Assembly (NCBI GenBank): GCA_021108035.1
Contig: JAIORQ010000003.1
Location: 1 to 64,000, forward strand
Direction: 5' to 3'
DNA: 64,000 bases
DNA from: Bacteroidales bacterium
GTDB taxonomy: Bacteria > Bacteroidota > Bacteroidia > Bacteroidales > JAADGE01
Below, one piece after another: positions 16,891-26,028 of the stretch; position 1 is the stretch's first letter, and each line of letters opens with the position of its first letter. The translations under genes and the position numbers were made by a program. The notes beneath the pieces were generated by a model. It worked only from the letters and a program-made list of their open reading frames with translations, did no database searches and was not told the origin of the DNA.

Positions 16891-18102
16891 TTATTCATAT
16901 ATGTATGAGTCTGCTTTGTTGTATTCCGTTAATATTCTGTTCTTTTTCAATGTAATCATATCATATATAATTTTTAACCAAATAAGTATGCACGGAAAAG
17001 CTTTAAGTGTATATGGTTTCACAAATTCTTCACGTAAAAATCTCGGAAAAATATCTGTTGGTGATAAAGATGTTAATACAAATGCACTTAAAAAAAGAAT
17101 TATATTGATTTTACTTTTTTTACTTGTAACAAACCATAATGAAACTCCGGCCATTGCAATAATAAATGTAGGCGATTCAGCTTTGTGATTAAATATTACC
17201 ACCCAAATTAAAATAGATGTTAATGTCAAAAACTTAAATGTATAATTTTTATATTCTTTGAATCTGTATAACGGAATTAAAAAAACTGTAACTCCAATAA
17301 TTACAATAATTAATTTATTTATTGTAAACCCAAACCATGAATTAAGCCAACCCATAACTGAATATCCACAGGAAATTGTATGGTCGTTAAATAACATATT
17401 TTTGAAACTTAAAATCAAGAATTCATATTGATTAAAATCAATAAAAATTAAAGGTACAGACAGAAGTAAGATTGACCAGAATAAAGAATACAGAACTAAT
17501 TTCCATTTTTTTGGGTAAAACAGAAATAATGCAAAACCAACAATTCCAAATAATTTAATAAACACGGAAAATACTATAAAAAGTGCGGCAAATAAGAACT
17601 TGTCTCTTTCCAGCATGCCAAAGGCTAATATTAATAATCCGGCAATTAATGCATTAGACTGTTCATTTTGCATTGACGTCATCAACTCAATTAAAATGAT
17701 AATAAGGATTAAGCCTTTTTGAAAGTTACTAATTTTTGGCAAGTAGTAAACAGCAATTAAAAGAATGAAAGCATTAAAAAGATTCCAAAGGTTAAGTCCG
17801 ATCCAATCCGGAAAAATTGCAAATATTCCGAAAAATGCTGCAAATGTCGGTGTATATTTATATAAATCCCAATGTTCTTCAGGATAAAGTATATATAAAT
17901 CTTTGTTTTCCTTAAGGTGGTCAAAAGACTTTTCAAAAATTATATAATTATTATAATGACTATATTCTATTCCGTCATCATGAAAGGTTTTAGTTCCGGA
18001 TAATAAAGATTGAAGACTTGCTGCTAATGCAAACAGTACGAAGATTAATATAATAATTTTATAATTTGATAATATTGATTTAATCTTATTTATCATATTC
18101 AA
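16891..18102 (-). CDS. Polytopic membrane protein, probable GT87-like glycosyltransferase
   Basis: 403 residues with about ten hydrophobic helices. The first (residues ~13-31) is followed by a long loop that contains FHDDGIEYSHYNNYIIF and PEEHWDLYKYTPTFAAFFG, which resembles the acidic first loop of GT-C transferases of the GT87/DUF2029 group. Such enzymes use polyprenyl-phosphate sugars at the periplasmic face of the inner membrane. The acceptor is unknown. A second Met at position 3 could be the true start. It shares strand and 78-bp spacing with the transglycosylase gene downstream, so the two may be cotranscribed. Confidence 0.65.
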   Translation of the reverse strand: MNMINKIKSILSNYKIIILIFVLFALAASLQSLLSGTKTFHDDGIEYSHYNNYIIFEKSFDHLKENKDLYILYPEEHWDLYKYTPTFAAFFGIFAIFPDWIGLNLWNLFNAFILLIAVYYLPKISNFQKGLILIIILIELMTSMQNEQSNALIAGLLILAFGMLERDKFLFAALFIVFSVFIKLFGIVGFALFLFYPKKWKLVLYSLFWSILLLSVPLIFIDFNQYEFLILSFKNMLFNDHTISCGYSVMGWLNSWFGFTINKLIIVIIGVTVFLIPLYRFKEYKNYTFKFLTLTSILIWVVIFNHKAESPTFIIAMAGVSLWFVTSKKSKINIILFLSAFVLTSLSPTDIFPRFLREEFVKPYTLKAFPCILIWLKIIYDMITLKKNRILTEYNKADSYIYE

Positions 18103-18264
18103 TTATATTGTTATCCGATAAAACGTTTAAAATTTTAATAAAGCGAGGTTTGAAAAATCGCCCCTCGCTATTACCTTTGTAGTTGAAAAATTATTTTATA
18201 AAAATAAAAAACAAAGGTATAAGCAAAGATATAAATTTTATCGGACAACAATGATAATATTTAC

Positions 18265-18272
18265 TATCTTTG
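18265..18272 (+). promoter_or_regulatory. -7 promoter element TATCTTTG
   Basis: TATCTTTG fits the Bacteroidota TAnnTTTG consensus, 71 bp before the ATG at 18344. No clear TTTG is seen at -33. Confidence 0.35.
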
Positions 18273-18343
18273 AAGAATGATTTTATATAGTTATCAAAAA
18301 AATTTTTTGAAACTTAATTTTTAAACTTTTTAAAATAATTATT

Positions 18344-18817
18344 ATGAGAAAATTATCAATTTTATTAGTAGCAGTATTTATGGGAGGAGTTATTTTTGCA
18401 CAAAATGATAAAGTTATTGAACAAAAATTATCAAAAGAAGAAGTAATTAAATTTATCAATGAAACAAATGTTATTATTAAAAAAACATCAGAATTAGTAA
18501 AAGTAGAAAAAAATTACACCGGCGGAGTAGTAAAAGGTGTTGAATTTCAAAAAGAAGCTATCATACTTTTTAAAAAAGGGAAATTACAAGAATCAATTAA
18601 TAAATCTTTTATGGCTCGTAAGCTTGTTTTTGTTGCTCATAGAGCAAATTCAGATAAACCTGTACCAAAAGCATGGAGATTAACTGAACCCGAAAAAGAA
18701 ATTATATCTGTAACTTTTTCAAAAGAAAAAACTGATTTATTACTTACGAAAGAAATAATTGGAAAAGAGAAAAAAGAAGTAGGTACACTTACTAAAGAAA
18801 TATTCGATGTTAAGTAA
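18344..18817 (+). CDS. Small secreted protein of unknown function
   Basis: 157 residues with a classical signal peptide (MRKLSILLVAVFMGGVIFAQ, cleavage likely near 20). The mature part is lysine- and glutamate-rich and mostly helical, with no cysteines and no motif I recognise. It is a monocistronic gene: a promoter-like TATCTTTG lies upstream and a strong hairpin terminator 65 bp after the stop. A periplasmic location is the only supported inference. Confidence 0.7.
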   Translation: MRKLSILLVAVFMGGVIFAQNDKVIEQKLSKEEVIKFINETNVIIKKTSELVKVEKNYTGGVVKGVEFQKEAIILFKKGKLQESINKSFMARKLVFVAHRANSDKPVPKAWRLTEPEKEIISVTFSKEKTDLLLTKEIIGKEKKEVGTLTKEIFDVK

Positions 18818-18881
18818 AAGCAGGAATCGGTAAAAAATCTAATTATTCAAATTTGTTTTATTTTATTCTGATTATTTTTAG

Positions 18882-18924
18882 AAATAACAAAGAGCCGTCA
18901 TTATCTGACGGCTCTTTGTTATTT
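18882..18924. terminator. Bidirectional intrinsic terminator, 19-bp perfect stem
   Basis: Arms 18882-18900 and 18906-18924 pair perfectly around a 5-nt loop (TTATC). The GC-rich core AGAGCCGTCA is bounded by A-rich DNA on one side and T-rich DNA on the other, so it can work in both directions. Confidence 0.85.
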
Positions 18925-18954
18925 GAGAATTTATAATTGTCAATAATCAATATC

Positions 18955-19173
18955 GTAACTAATCAGTTTGGCTTCATATTATGTACCTAACGGCACATTT
19001 TTTACGTGTTGTTATATATTTTACCCATATGGTAATTGCTGTTGCAATTAATTTAACAGGATGCTTAAAACCCCGTTAGGGGTTAAATATTGGTAAAACA
19101 CAGTAAAATTAAGCGTTATTCGTACCCTTAGGTACGAAATATAAAACCGGTAAAACACAAACTGATTAGTTAC
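18955..19173. repeat. Intergenic element with 16-bp terminal inverted repeats
   Basis: GTAACTAATCAGTTTG at 18955-18970 is repeated in exact inverse at 19158-19173. Between them are two further hairpins, 19069-19084 (AACCCC/GGGGTT) and 19119-19138 (TTCGTACC/GGTACGAA). No coding capacity. Together with the terminator it accounts for the 371-bp gap 18818-19188. Confidence 0.6.
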
Positions 19174-19188
19174 TCAATATCTACTTGT

Positions 19189-21756
19189 TTATTTCTCAAT
19201 TACAAATTTTCTGATAATAATATTATCACCGAATAATTTACAAAAATAAATTCCGGCTTGAAATTTTGAAGTCGAAATATTGATGTTTTTTGAATTATTA
19301 ATATTTTTTTCCGTTAATATTTTTCCTGTGATATCAATAATTTGTATTTTCCTGTAATAAGTATTATCTAAAGTAATATTTAATTCATTTTTCACCGGAT
19401 TAGGAAATAATGAAATGTTATTTTCAATTGTATTAATATCATTTGTTCCGCTCACGGTTATTTCAAAATCAAATGATTCGCTGTAATCATAACCGTCATT
19501 TACTTTAACGGGAACAGTTAATATTCCTGAAAAATCGGTATCCGGAGTTATAACAGTTCCGTCAACTGTGTAATTATCGCCGCCGAAAAGTAATAAAGCA
19601 AAATCATCCGGATAAGTACTGTCATCATCTTCTACTGTTAAATCCCCTAATGTTATTTCAACAGCAGTATTTTCGTATGTATGAAGTACTTCTTGCCCTT
19701 TAATAACCGGAATAATATTAGTTTCATTGAGTGAGATAATTGAAAAATCATCAAAATAATAACCATCAGCTTCAATATAACCGTCGCTTACCAGAACAAA
19801 TTTAAATTTTATATTATTTTGCAGATAGCTGTCTAATGAAATAACTTCATTAACCCAAGAAGATGAACCGTCATAAAGCGGTTGTCCTGTTGGTTGATTC
19901 GGACTGCCCGGGTTTGTATATTCGCCCTCTAAAACTGTCCATGATGAACCACCGTTTGTTGAAATGAAAAATTGAACATAATCCCAGTTATTTTCAATAT
20001 CCCATTTTCCCCAGAAACTTACATCGGCCGAGCTGTATGAGCTTAAATCAATAGGGTTTGTCAGAGTTATCGGATTATTTGCATAGCTTGAATAATCGCC
20101 TCCTTCAGAGTCTGTTATTGAACTTGAAGCAGAATGATAATCCTCATTTGTTGCACTCCATTGACTTGAAGTCCAATTATTTATATTGTTTCCGGGATCT
20201 TCAAAAATAACATCAACTTTTCCGATAGTTTTTGTGATTTCGGTTGTATAAGCATACATTCCGTTATCAACATATAAAGTAAAAGTAAATTCATCTCCTA
20301 TACCAAGACTTTCATTTACTTGATAGAATATTGAGTCTTGTGCATGTTCAAGTTTATGATAGTCGCTGAAAAAAACAGTATCACCAATTTGAGCAAAATC
20401 ATTGCTTGTGATATATACAGAGAATGTACCGAGAGTATCTAAACCGAGAAAATGAATATCAAGATTTATATATCCGTGAGCAGGTACGATATTGTCAGTT
20501 AAATCAGAAACATCAGCGTACATTCCCGCAAGGCGAGTTTGAAAAAGGTTCATTTCAAGATTTCCTTCGCATAAAGGGATAATATCACTTGGATCAGGCC
20601 AAAATTCATCACCTGTTTCGGAAGTAAAAGCAAGAATTTCATGTTCTCCGTACATCCAATCGCAAGCATCACCGTTAACTACATAAAGTATTTCCCATCC
20701 GTGTCCGGTTGTATAACCATTTTCTCTTGTCATAATATCTGAATAAGCATCAAAAATTTCTTCGTGGGGTCCTTCAATTTCGTCATAACCCCAAGGAATA
20801 ATTAATAAATTACTGTATGTATGATGATTATCGCAAATAAGAAATTCATGATCTCCTACAAATTCCATAATCATTTGAGTAATAGGTTCGGAACCGGCAG
20901 AAGGTCCTCTGTATGTTTCTGAACTTGGTGTACCGGAGGAACCGGAATTATCATATCCCCACATATAAGGATAATTTCTGTTTGGGTCAACACCGTAACT
21001 TCCGCCGTTATTTCTGCGATTTTTTCGCCACATTCCGCCGCCGCCGGGATAAGTGCTTTCATTATATAAATATCCGTCAGGGTTTTGGCATAAAACAAAA
21101 TACATTTCAAAATTATTGATTAAATATTCCGATTCGCTTCCGGCTTCGTAATTTTCGAGCATATACCACATTTGATAAACAAGTTGCATCATTGAAACAG
21201 GTTCGCGAGCATGGTGTAAGCTTGTATATAAAACTTCAGGTTCGTCATCTTCATCGACATCAGGATTATCGGAAATTCTTACCCAATATACATAATTCCC
21301 GTCGTGAGTAGTGTATTCAGTTGTAATTTCTTGTTTTACAGAAATTAAATTTGGAAATAAATTTCGCATATCGTCTAATTCAGCCAGCATTTCACTTAAA
21401 GTTAGATTTCCGCCCATTGAACCGAGATTAAAATTCTCCGGAGTTTCTTTAGTTCTTTTAACAGTACCTGAATTTTTTATTCTGTTTAAATAATAAGCTA
21501 ATAAATCTTCGATTAATATTTCATATTGATATCCGTTTTCATCAAGTTTCTTAATATCATTTTCAGAAAACTCACCGGTTAATACACCTTTTTCGTATCT
21601 CACACCGTCATCAAGAGCAAAGCCGAGTTTTGCAAGATTAATTATTTCTTCGGGTTGCATTTGCATTTTTACTCTTGAATATTTCATTTGTTGAGCAAAT
21701 GCTGTATTTAAAATAAATACAAATGAAATCAGTAAGAGAATTGATTTTTTTTTCAT
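19189..21756 (-). CDS. Secreted zinc carboxypeptidase (M14) with type A T9SS sorting domain
   Basis: 855 residues. A signal peptide (1-21, ending AFAQ) is followed by a pro-region to ~115. The M14 domain (about 117-415) has the zinc ligands HARE (His182, Glu185) and His312 in DNHHTYSN, substrate arginine candidates in MWRKNRR (244-248), and the catalytic Glu380 in FTSETGDEF. Next come a jelly-roll-like region (about 515-680), a cadherin/Big-like segment, and the C-terminal sorting domain (about 780-855) beginning LFPNPVKNEL and ending KFVIEK. The protein is thus exported by the type IX system and probably surface-bound, releasing C-terminal amino acids from peptides. Confidence 0.9.
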   Translation of the reverse strand: MKKKSILLLISFVFILNTAFAQQMKYSRVKMQMQPEEIINLAKLGFALDDGVRYEKGVLTGEFSENDIKKLDENGYQYEILIEDLLAYYLNRIKNSGTVKRTKETPENFNLGSMGGNLTLSEMLAELDDMRNLFPNLISVKQEITTEYTTHDGNYVYWVRISDNPDVDEDDEPEVLYTSLHHAREPVSMMQLVYQMWYMLENYEAGSESEYLINNFEMYFVLCQNPDGYLYNESTYPGGGGMWRKNRRNNGGSYGVDPNRNYPYMWGYDNSGSSGTPSSETYRGPSAGSEPITQMIMEFVGDHEFLICDNHHTYSNLLIIPWGYDEIEGPHEEIFDAYSDIMTRENGYTTGHGWEILYVVNGDACDWMYGEHEILAFTSETGDEFWPDPSDIIPLCEGNLEMNLFQTRLAGMYADVSDLTDNIVPAHGYINLDIHFLGLDTLGTFSVYITSNDFAQIGDTVFFSDYHKLEHAQDSIFYQVNESLGIGDEFTFTLYVDNGMYAYTTEITKTIGKVDVIFEDPGNNINNWTSSQWSATNEDYHSASSSITDSEGGDYSSYANNPITLTNPIDLSSYSSADVSFWGKWDIENNWDYVQFFISTNGGSSWTVLEGEYTNPGSPNQPTGQPLYDGSSSWVNEVISLDSYLQNNIKFKFVLVSDGYIEADGYYFDDFSIISLNETNIIPVIKGQEVLHTYENTAVEITLGDLTVEDDDSTYPDDFALLLFGGDNYTVDGTVITPDTDFSGILTVPVKVNDGYDYSESFDFEITVSGTNDINTIENNISLFPNPVKNELNITLDNTYYRKIQIIDITGKILTEKNINNSKNINISTSKFQAGIYFCKLFGDNIIIRKFVIEK

Positions 21757-22062
21757 TATAAATATAATTTATGTGTTATAATAATTATGAAATTTATCTT
21801 TGTAAAGATAAGAAGTAATCATATTTCACATAAAAAGATTTACATTGATGATTTTGGTTGCACTGTTTTGTATTAATTTTTAAAAAACAGAAAAATCATA
21901 TATCAGAGCCTCAATTTGTTAATATTAAGGTAGATGTATGTAATAAGGCTATATAGTTCAGATATTTTGTGATATTTGGCAGGCTGATTTATATTTAATT
22001 TAAGCACAGTTGGTGCTGTATCATACAAAAATACGAGACAATTAATCAGATAGTATTCGATA
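21757..22062. other. Gene-free 306-bp spacer
   Basis: No open frame, hairpin or repeat stands out, apart from a small TATCTTT-AAAGATA palindrome at about 21795-21811 that lies in the likely promoter region of the M14 gene. Confidence 0.4.
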
Positions 22063-23246
22063 TTATTTATTCACTATCAACTTTTTAGTTTCAAATAAAT
22101 TATTACTTCTGAAACTTACAAAATAAATACCTGCCGGAAAAGTTGATAAATTAATTTCTTTTTTGAAATATTTATTGTTTATATCAAACTGCTCCAAAAA
22201 ATACTGTTTTCCTGAAATATCTGTTATAGTGCAATTACATTTTTCATCACCGAAAATTTTAATTTCTATTGTAACTGTTTGTTTTGCAGGGTTGGGGTAG
22301 AGCAATATACTACTTTTCTCTATACAAAATTCATCAATGTTAGTTGATGTTTGTTTATCAACTTCTTCTTCTGTTGTTTCTTTACCGGCATCTTTGCTTG
22401 CATGAGCACAATCAGAGGGGCAACTAATAATTTGTGCCTTGAAAGTGCCGCCGTTTATTACTTTGAAGTTTTTTAAGCGGATACTGTAGTTTGCAGTATA
22501 TGTTACATTATCTCCGTTTTCAATCTGGAGCGGATCCGGGCTGCTGAAAATATCACCATATTCAGGATAATAAAATAAAAATCGAAAACCCGGGTTATAT
22601 TTAAAGTGGTTATAAATAATCATATTTACATCACAATTACCATAAACATAATCTTTATCGGGTTTTATTTTGAAGATGGCATGTTGATTAAGATTATAAA
22701 CATTTGGACTGATACTATCAATATAACAATGATAGCAATCTCCATTATGCCCTAAATTGAAACTGAAATAATCATCATCATTCAGATATCCGTAGCCGTC
22801 ACAAACAAAAGCAAAGGCGAAACAGATTTTGATTTATCCTCAAATTTATTTTGTAAAATATTTTCCCATTTGTATTTTGTTTCTTTTATTTGATTATTAT
22901 TTTTCACAACATCATAAACAGATTCGTTAAAATGTTTAATCCATTCTTGTTTTGCAGGTGGCAAATTATCTGCATTAAAATTGCCGGTTGTTGAATATGC
23001 AAAAACCGGAACTGTATCATCGTCAGCTGATACAAGCACCCACCCTTTTTCTTTAAATATAACGACATATGTTGTTATTAATTCTCTCTCTTTATACGTT
23101 ATAACTTTTTCAATTTCAAAATTATCATTGCTTTTATGATGTATAACATTTAAAGCAATTTTTTTTGCTGTATTAATATCAACAGGTTCTGCATAAATAT
23201 TTATAATGCATAAAATCGTAATAATTATTGTTATTATATGTTTCAT
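22063..23246 (-). pseudogene. C10 (streptopain-type) protease gene with internal deletion, keeping a T9SS tail
   Basis: The 5' part (23246-22782) encodes a signal peptide and the Spi-type pro-domain (KGWVLVSADDDTVPVF). It then jumps straight to FAFVCDGYGYLNDDD, the strand just after the catalytic His of C10 proteases, but this join is in another frame, so the upstream frame ends in ATDI. The whole catalytic-Cys half is missing, and the His codon appears lost at the junction. The 3' part (22623-22063 as an open frame from an internal ATG) finishes the domain and ends in a type A sorting tail (LLYPNPAKQTV ... KKLIVNK). The deletion and frameshift make it inactive. Confidence 0.75.
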
Positions 23247-23257
23247 ATTTATATTTT

Positions 23258-23848
23258 TTAGGGTTGTATATAAACTGCTTTTGTAGTATCAATAAATTTA
23301 CTTCCGGAAAACTCTTCGTAAGAAACAATAAATTTATGTAAACGTTCATCTAAAGGCGATTCTGTGAAATATAGTCTAATACCTCCTAATATGGCTTTCG
23401 GTTTTGATAATATATAGTTATTAATATTATTACAATAAATTATTGGAGGTGCTTCATTATCTGTAGCTGTTCCATGTATTTTTATATTTATAATATCATT
23501 TAATGTATCCCTTTTTAAAAAGTTTTCATTATAATCATTATTGCTGATTATAACAATATTTTTTATTGTATCTTCTGTTATAGACTCTCCTATATCACCT
23601 CCTTCAACAAATTCTTTTTCAAAATTTAACACAATCATAAACTTATCATATTTACAATATTCATTGTTATTGATTGCTTGTGTAGTGTCGTCTGATTCAC
23701 AAGTATTTATATGACTGTTTTCAACAACATATGCTTTCATATCTGTCAATTTGTAAATTCGGTCCTCATCTCTATTTATTATGTGGTCGTCGCAAGAAGT
23801 TGAAAACAAGATAACAACAAAAGAAAATAAAATTCTGTTAAGTTTCAT
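23258..23848 (-). CDS. Lipoprotein paired with C10 protease genes
   Basis: 196 residues. Signal peptide with lipobox (LFSTSC, lipidation at about Cys19). It shares landmarks with the two lipoproteins at 24867 and 25415: SNNDYNEN in the middle and DERLHKFIVSYEE near the end, followed by a C-terminal YIQP. The three are therefore a local family. The pattern of lipoprotein next to C10 protease twice in this cluster suggests an inhibitor or partner of the protease, but I have no direct evidence. The gene is intact and 2 bp from the coiled-coil tail upstream. Confidence 0.7.
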   Translation of the reverse strand: MKLNRILFSFVVILFSTSCDDHIINRDEDRIYKLTDMKAYVVENSHINTCESDDTTQAINNNEYCKYDKFMIVLNFEKEFVEGGDIGESITEDTIKNIVIISNNDYNENFLKRDTLNDIINIKIHGTATDNEAPPIIYCNNINNYILSKPKAILGGIRLYFTESPLDERLHKFIVSYEEFSGSKFIDTTKAVYIQP

Positions 23849-23850
23849 AA

Positions 23851-24856
23851 CTACCTATTTTCAAGTTCAACAATCCTCTCTTTCAATTTATCATTATTTT
23901 CTTTTAAGTCAATGATATATAAGGTAAGCTCTTCAATTTTTTGAAGCATAAGTGCTTGATTTTCGGCAAGTTTTATACCTTCTTTTTGTACGTCTTCGGA
24001 TGTTGGTATATTCGGTAAATGCCCGTTTTCTTTTATGTAGTTTTTGAGTTGTTTGAGGGGCATTAGATTGACATGTACCAAAAACACAATAATTCATATC
24101 TGTTTTTACACCGCAAATATGTATTAATTTAGCAATTTCATTTCGTTCGGTTTCATATTGAGGTCTTATATTAGATGTTCCGGAGAAAAACTTTAAGAGC
24201 TCAACAGGCATTTTACACCAATCAAAATAGTGATTGTCAATCTTGTAGGGATGTGCCCAATATCTCATAATTTGAGCCATTGCAACAGCTCCGCAACCGG
24301 CTGTACATTTATCACAATCATCCGGACAACCTCCGTTATACGGCATATAATAATTATAACCGGGACACTTATCGTCATTCGTTTCGCTTTGCCCCCATTC
24401 TGTTTTTATAAGAGGTGCAACAATAGTATCATTAACAGGCCCTTCTTTATTATTTTTATATAATATTTGCTTCCATTTATTGATGGTTTTCTCATTTGAA
24501 TAATTTTCAACAGTTGTTATATAAACTGATTTATTGTAGTAATCATACCATTGCTGTACAGCTGGAGGAATATTATTTATTTCATATTTACCGTCTTCAG
24601 AGAACAGAAAAACAGGAATTGTAGCATCATTTGCCGAAACTATAACATAACCTCCTGAATTAAATTCTACGATATAGGTTGTGTTAATATTTTTTATTCT
24701 ATTTTCAATAACAGATTTAATACTGTAATCTGATTTATTCGGGTATGTATTTTGCATAAAATTTACGGCAACTGTTTTTGCTGTTTTTTTATCAACAGGT
24801 TTTGCATTTATTGCTGTTGTAATTAAAAATAAAATTATAATATATAATATTTTCAT
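23851..24856 (-). pseudogene. C10 protease gene truncated and joined to a phage-tail-type coiled-coil C-terminus
   Basis: From 24856 the frame encodes a signal peptide, Spi-type pro-domain (GGYVIVSANDATIPVF) and the catalytic-Cys region TAGCGAVAMAQIMRYWAHP. After MNYCVFGTCQ (about 24070) C10 similarity ends. From there a different frame (24087-23851) encodes LKQLKNYIKENGHLPNIP and a coiled coil ending ELENR, the C-terminal tail usual for Bacteroidota tail-fibre/S74-like proteins. The original frame runs on as junk to 23933. Two unrelated gene pieces are fused out of frame, and the catalytic His half is absent. Confidence 0.75.
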
Positions 24857-24866
24857 AATACTTTTA

Positions 24867-25411
24867 TTAAGGAGTTATATAAAACGGTTCAACTTCGTAC
24901 ATATAATTCGTTGAGTCATCTGTTTCTTCGTATTTTATTGTTAGTTTATGTAAACGTGTACTATCAGGTGCTTGTGCAAAGAAAAATTTAACATCCAAAA
25001 GGCATTCATTATTATTGTTAATTAAGTAATCATTAAAACTAATTCTATTCTCATTCCTAAAATTACCGGGTTTTTTCTGATAGGTTATTTCTGTTATATC
25101 TGTCAAATTATCACCTTTTTTAAAATTATCATTATAATCATTATTGCTTGTTATTGAAAAATTTTAATGTGATTTTTCCATTTTGCCCCGGTTTTATATT
25201 TACACATTTTTTCATAATCATAATCAAATTGAATTAATAATAATAGTGTGTTATATTTTATTATCTCTAAAGAATCTGCATTAGGATATACATTCATTTC
25301 CGTTGTCTTGTATATTTCAGTACATTTACTGCATGAGCTTGATAAAATCAATACAACAGCAATTATCAAAATGAAAATAGGAATTAATATTTGTTTTTTC
25401 ATGAGGCTCAA
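24867..25411 (-). pseudogene. Frameshifted copy of the C10-linked lipoprotein
   Basis: The 5' frame (25411-25151) encodes a lipoprotein signal (ILSSSC) and reads TGAKWKNHIKIFQ then stop. The 3' frame continues with SITSNNDYN and runs to PFYITP at 24867. Alignment with the intact neighbour at 25415 (TGAKWKNQIKYFSVISNN) shows that one lost base near 25160 explains the break. The two halves otherwise keep high similarity to the neighbour, so the mutation is recent. Confidence 0.8.
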
Positions 25412-25414
25412 ATT

Positions 25415-25948
25415 TTAAGGAGTTATATAAAAAGGAACTGTTTCAAACTTATATTCAGTTGAATCATCAGTTTCCTTGTAGTTAAATGTAAGTTTGTGTA
25501 AACGCATACTGTCTGGTTTTGTCTTTAATATAAGTCGAGCTTTTAAAAAACACTCACTATTACTTATGAGGTAATCATTTAAACTGACTGTTTCTTCATT
25601 CCAAAAATTACCTGGTTTATATTGATATGTCATATCAATTATTTCCTCTAAATTAGAACCTTTTTTATAGTTTTCATTATAATCATTATTGCTTATTACA
25701 GAGAAATATTTGATTTGATTTTTCCATTTTGCCCCGGTTTTATATTTACACATTTTTTCATAATCATAATCAAACTGAATTAATAATAATAGTGTGTTAT
25801 ATTTTGTTATCTCTAAAGAATCTGCATTAGGATATACATTCATTACGGTAGTAATATAAATTTCTGTGCATTTGCTGCATGAATTTATAAAAATCAATAA
25901 AGCAGCAAAAACAAATGTAACAATCAGAGCTGATACTTGCTTTTTCAT
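25415..25948 (-). CDS. Lipoprotein of the C10-linked family (intact copy)
   Basis: 177 residues. Lipoprotein signal with lipobox around NSC (lipidation at about Cys24), then CTEIYITTVMNVYPNADSLE, nearly the same as in the adjacent broken copy. The C-terminus, MRLHKLTFNYKETDDS to PFYITP, matches the family. The gene is tandemly duplicated (4 bp gap to the next copy). Function unknown; it is probably at the outer membrane or surface. Confidence 0.75.
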   Translation of the reverse strand: MKKQVSALIVTFVFAALLIFINSCSKCTEIYITTVMNVYPNADSLEITKYNTLLLLIQFDYDYEKMCKYKTGAKWKNQIKYFSVISNNDYNENYKKGSNLEEIIDMTYQYKPGNFWNEETVSLNDYLISNSECFLKARLILKTKPDSMRLHKLTFNYKETDDSTEYKFETVPFYITP

Positions 25949-25951
25949 AAC

Positions 25952-26028
25952 CTACCTGTTTTCAAGTTAAACAATCCTGTCTTTTAATTTATCATTTTCT
26001 TTTATTAAGTCATATTGTTGAAGTTTTT
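25952..26028 (-). pseudogene. Relic of the coiled-coil tail (second copy)
   Basis: Minus-strand codons read roughly KENDKLKDRIV, stop, LENR, which is the last ~20 residues of the tail at 23851 with one in-frame stop. It sits between the WG-repeat gene and the lipoprotein, the same position the tail has before the lipoprotein at 23258. This shows that the tail-lipoprotein unit was duplicated as a block. Confidence 0.6.

Noticed and set aside
18882-18924. Member of the REP family because it contains TCTGACGG
   Set aside because: The hairpin is a standard bidirectional terminator with A- and T-rich edges, and its arms differ from the GTCTGACAG palindromes.
24230-24463. 77-codon frame on the plus strand within the C10 protease relic
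   Set aside because: It lies antisense to a clear C10 catalytic region and has no features of its own; it is a shadow frame.
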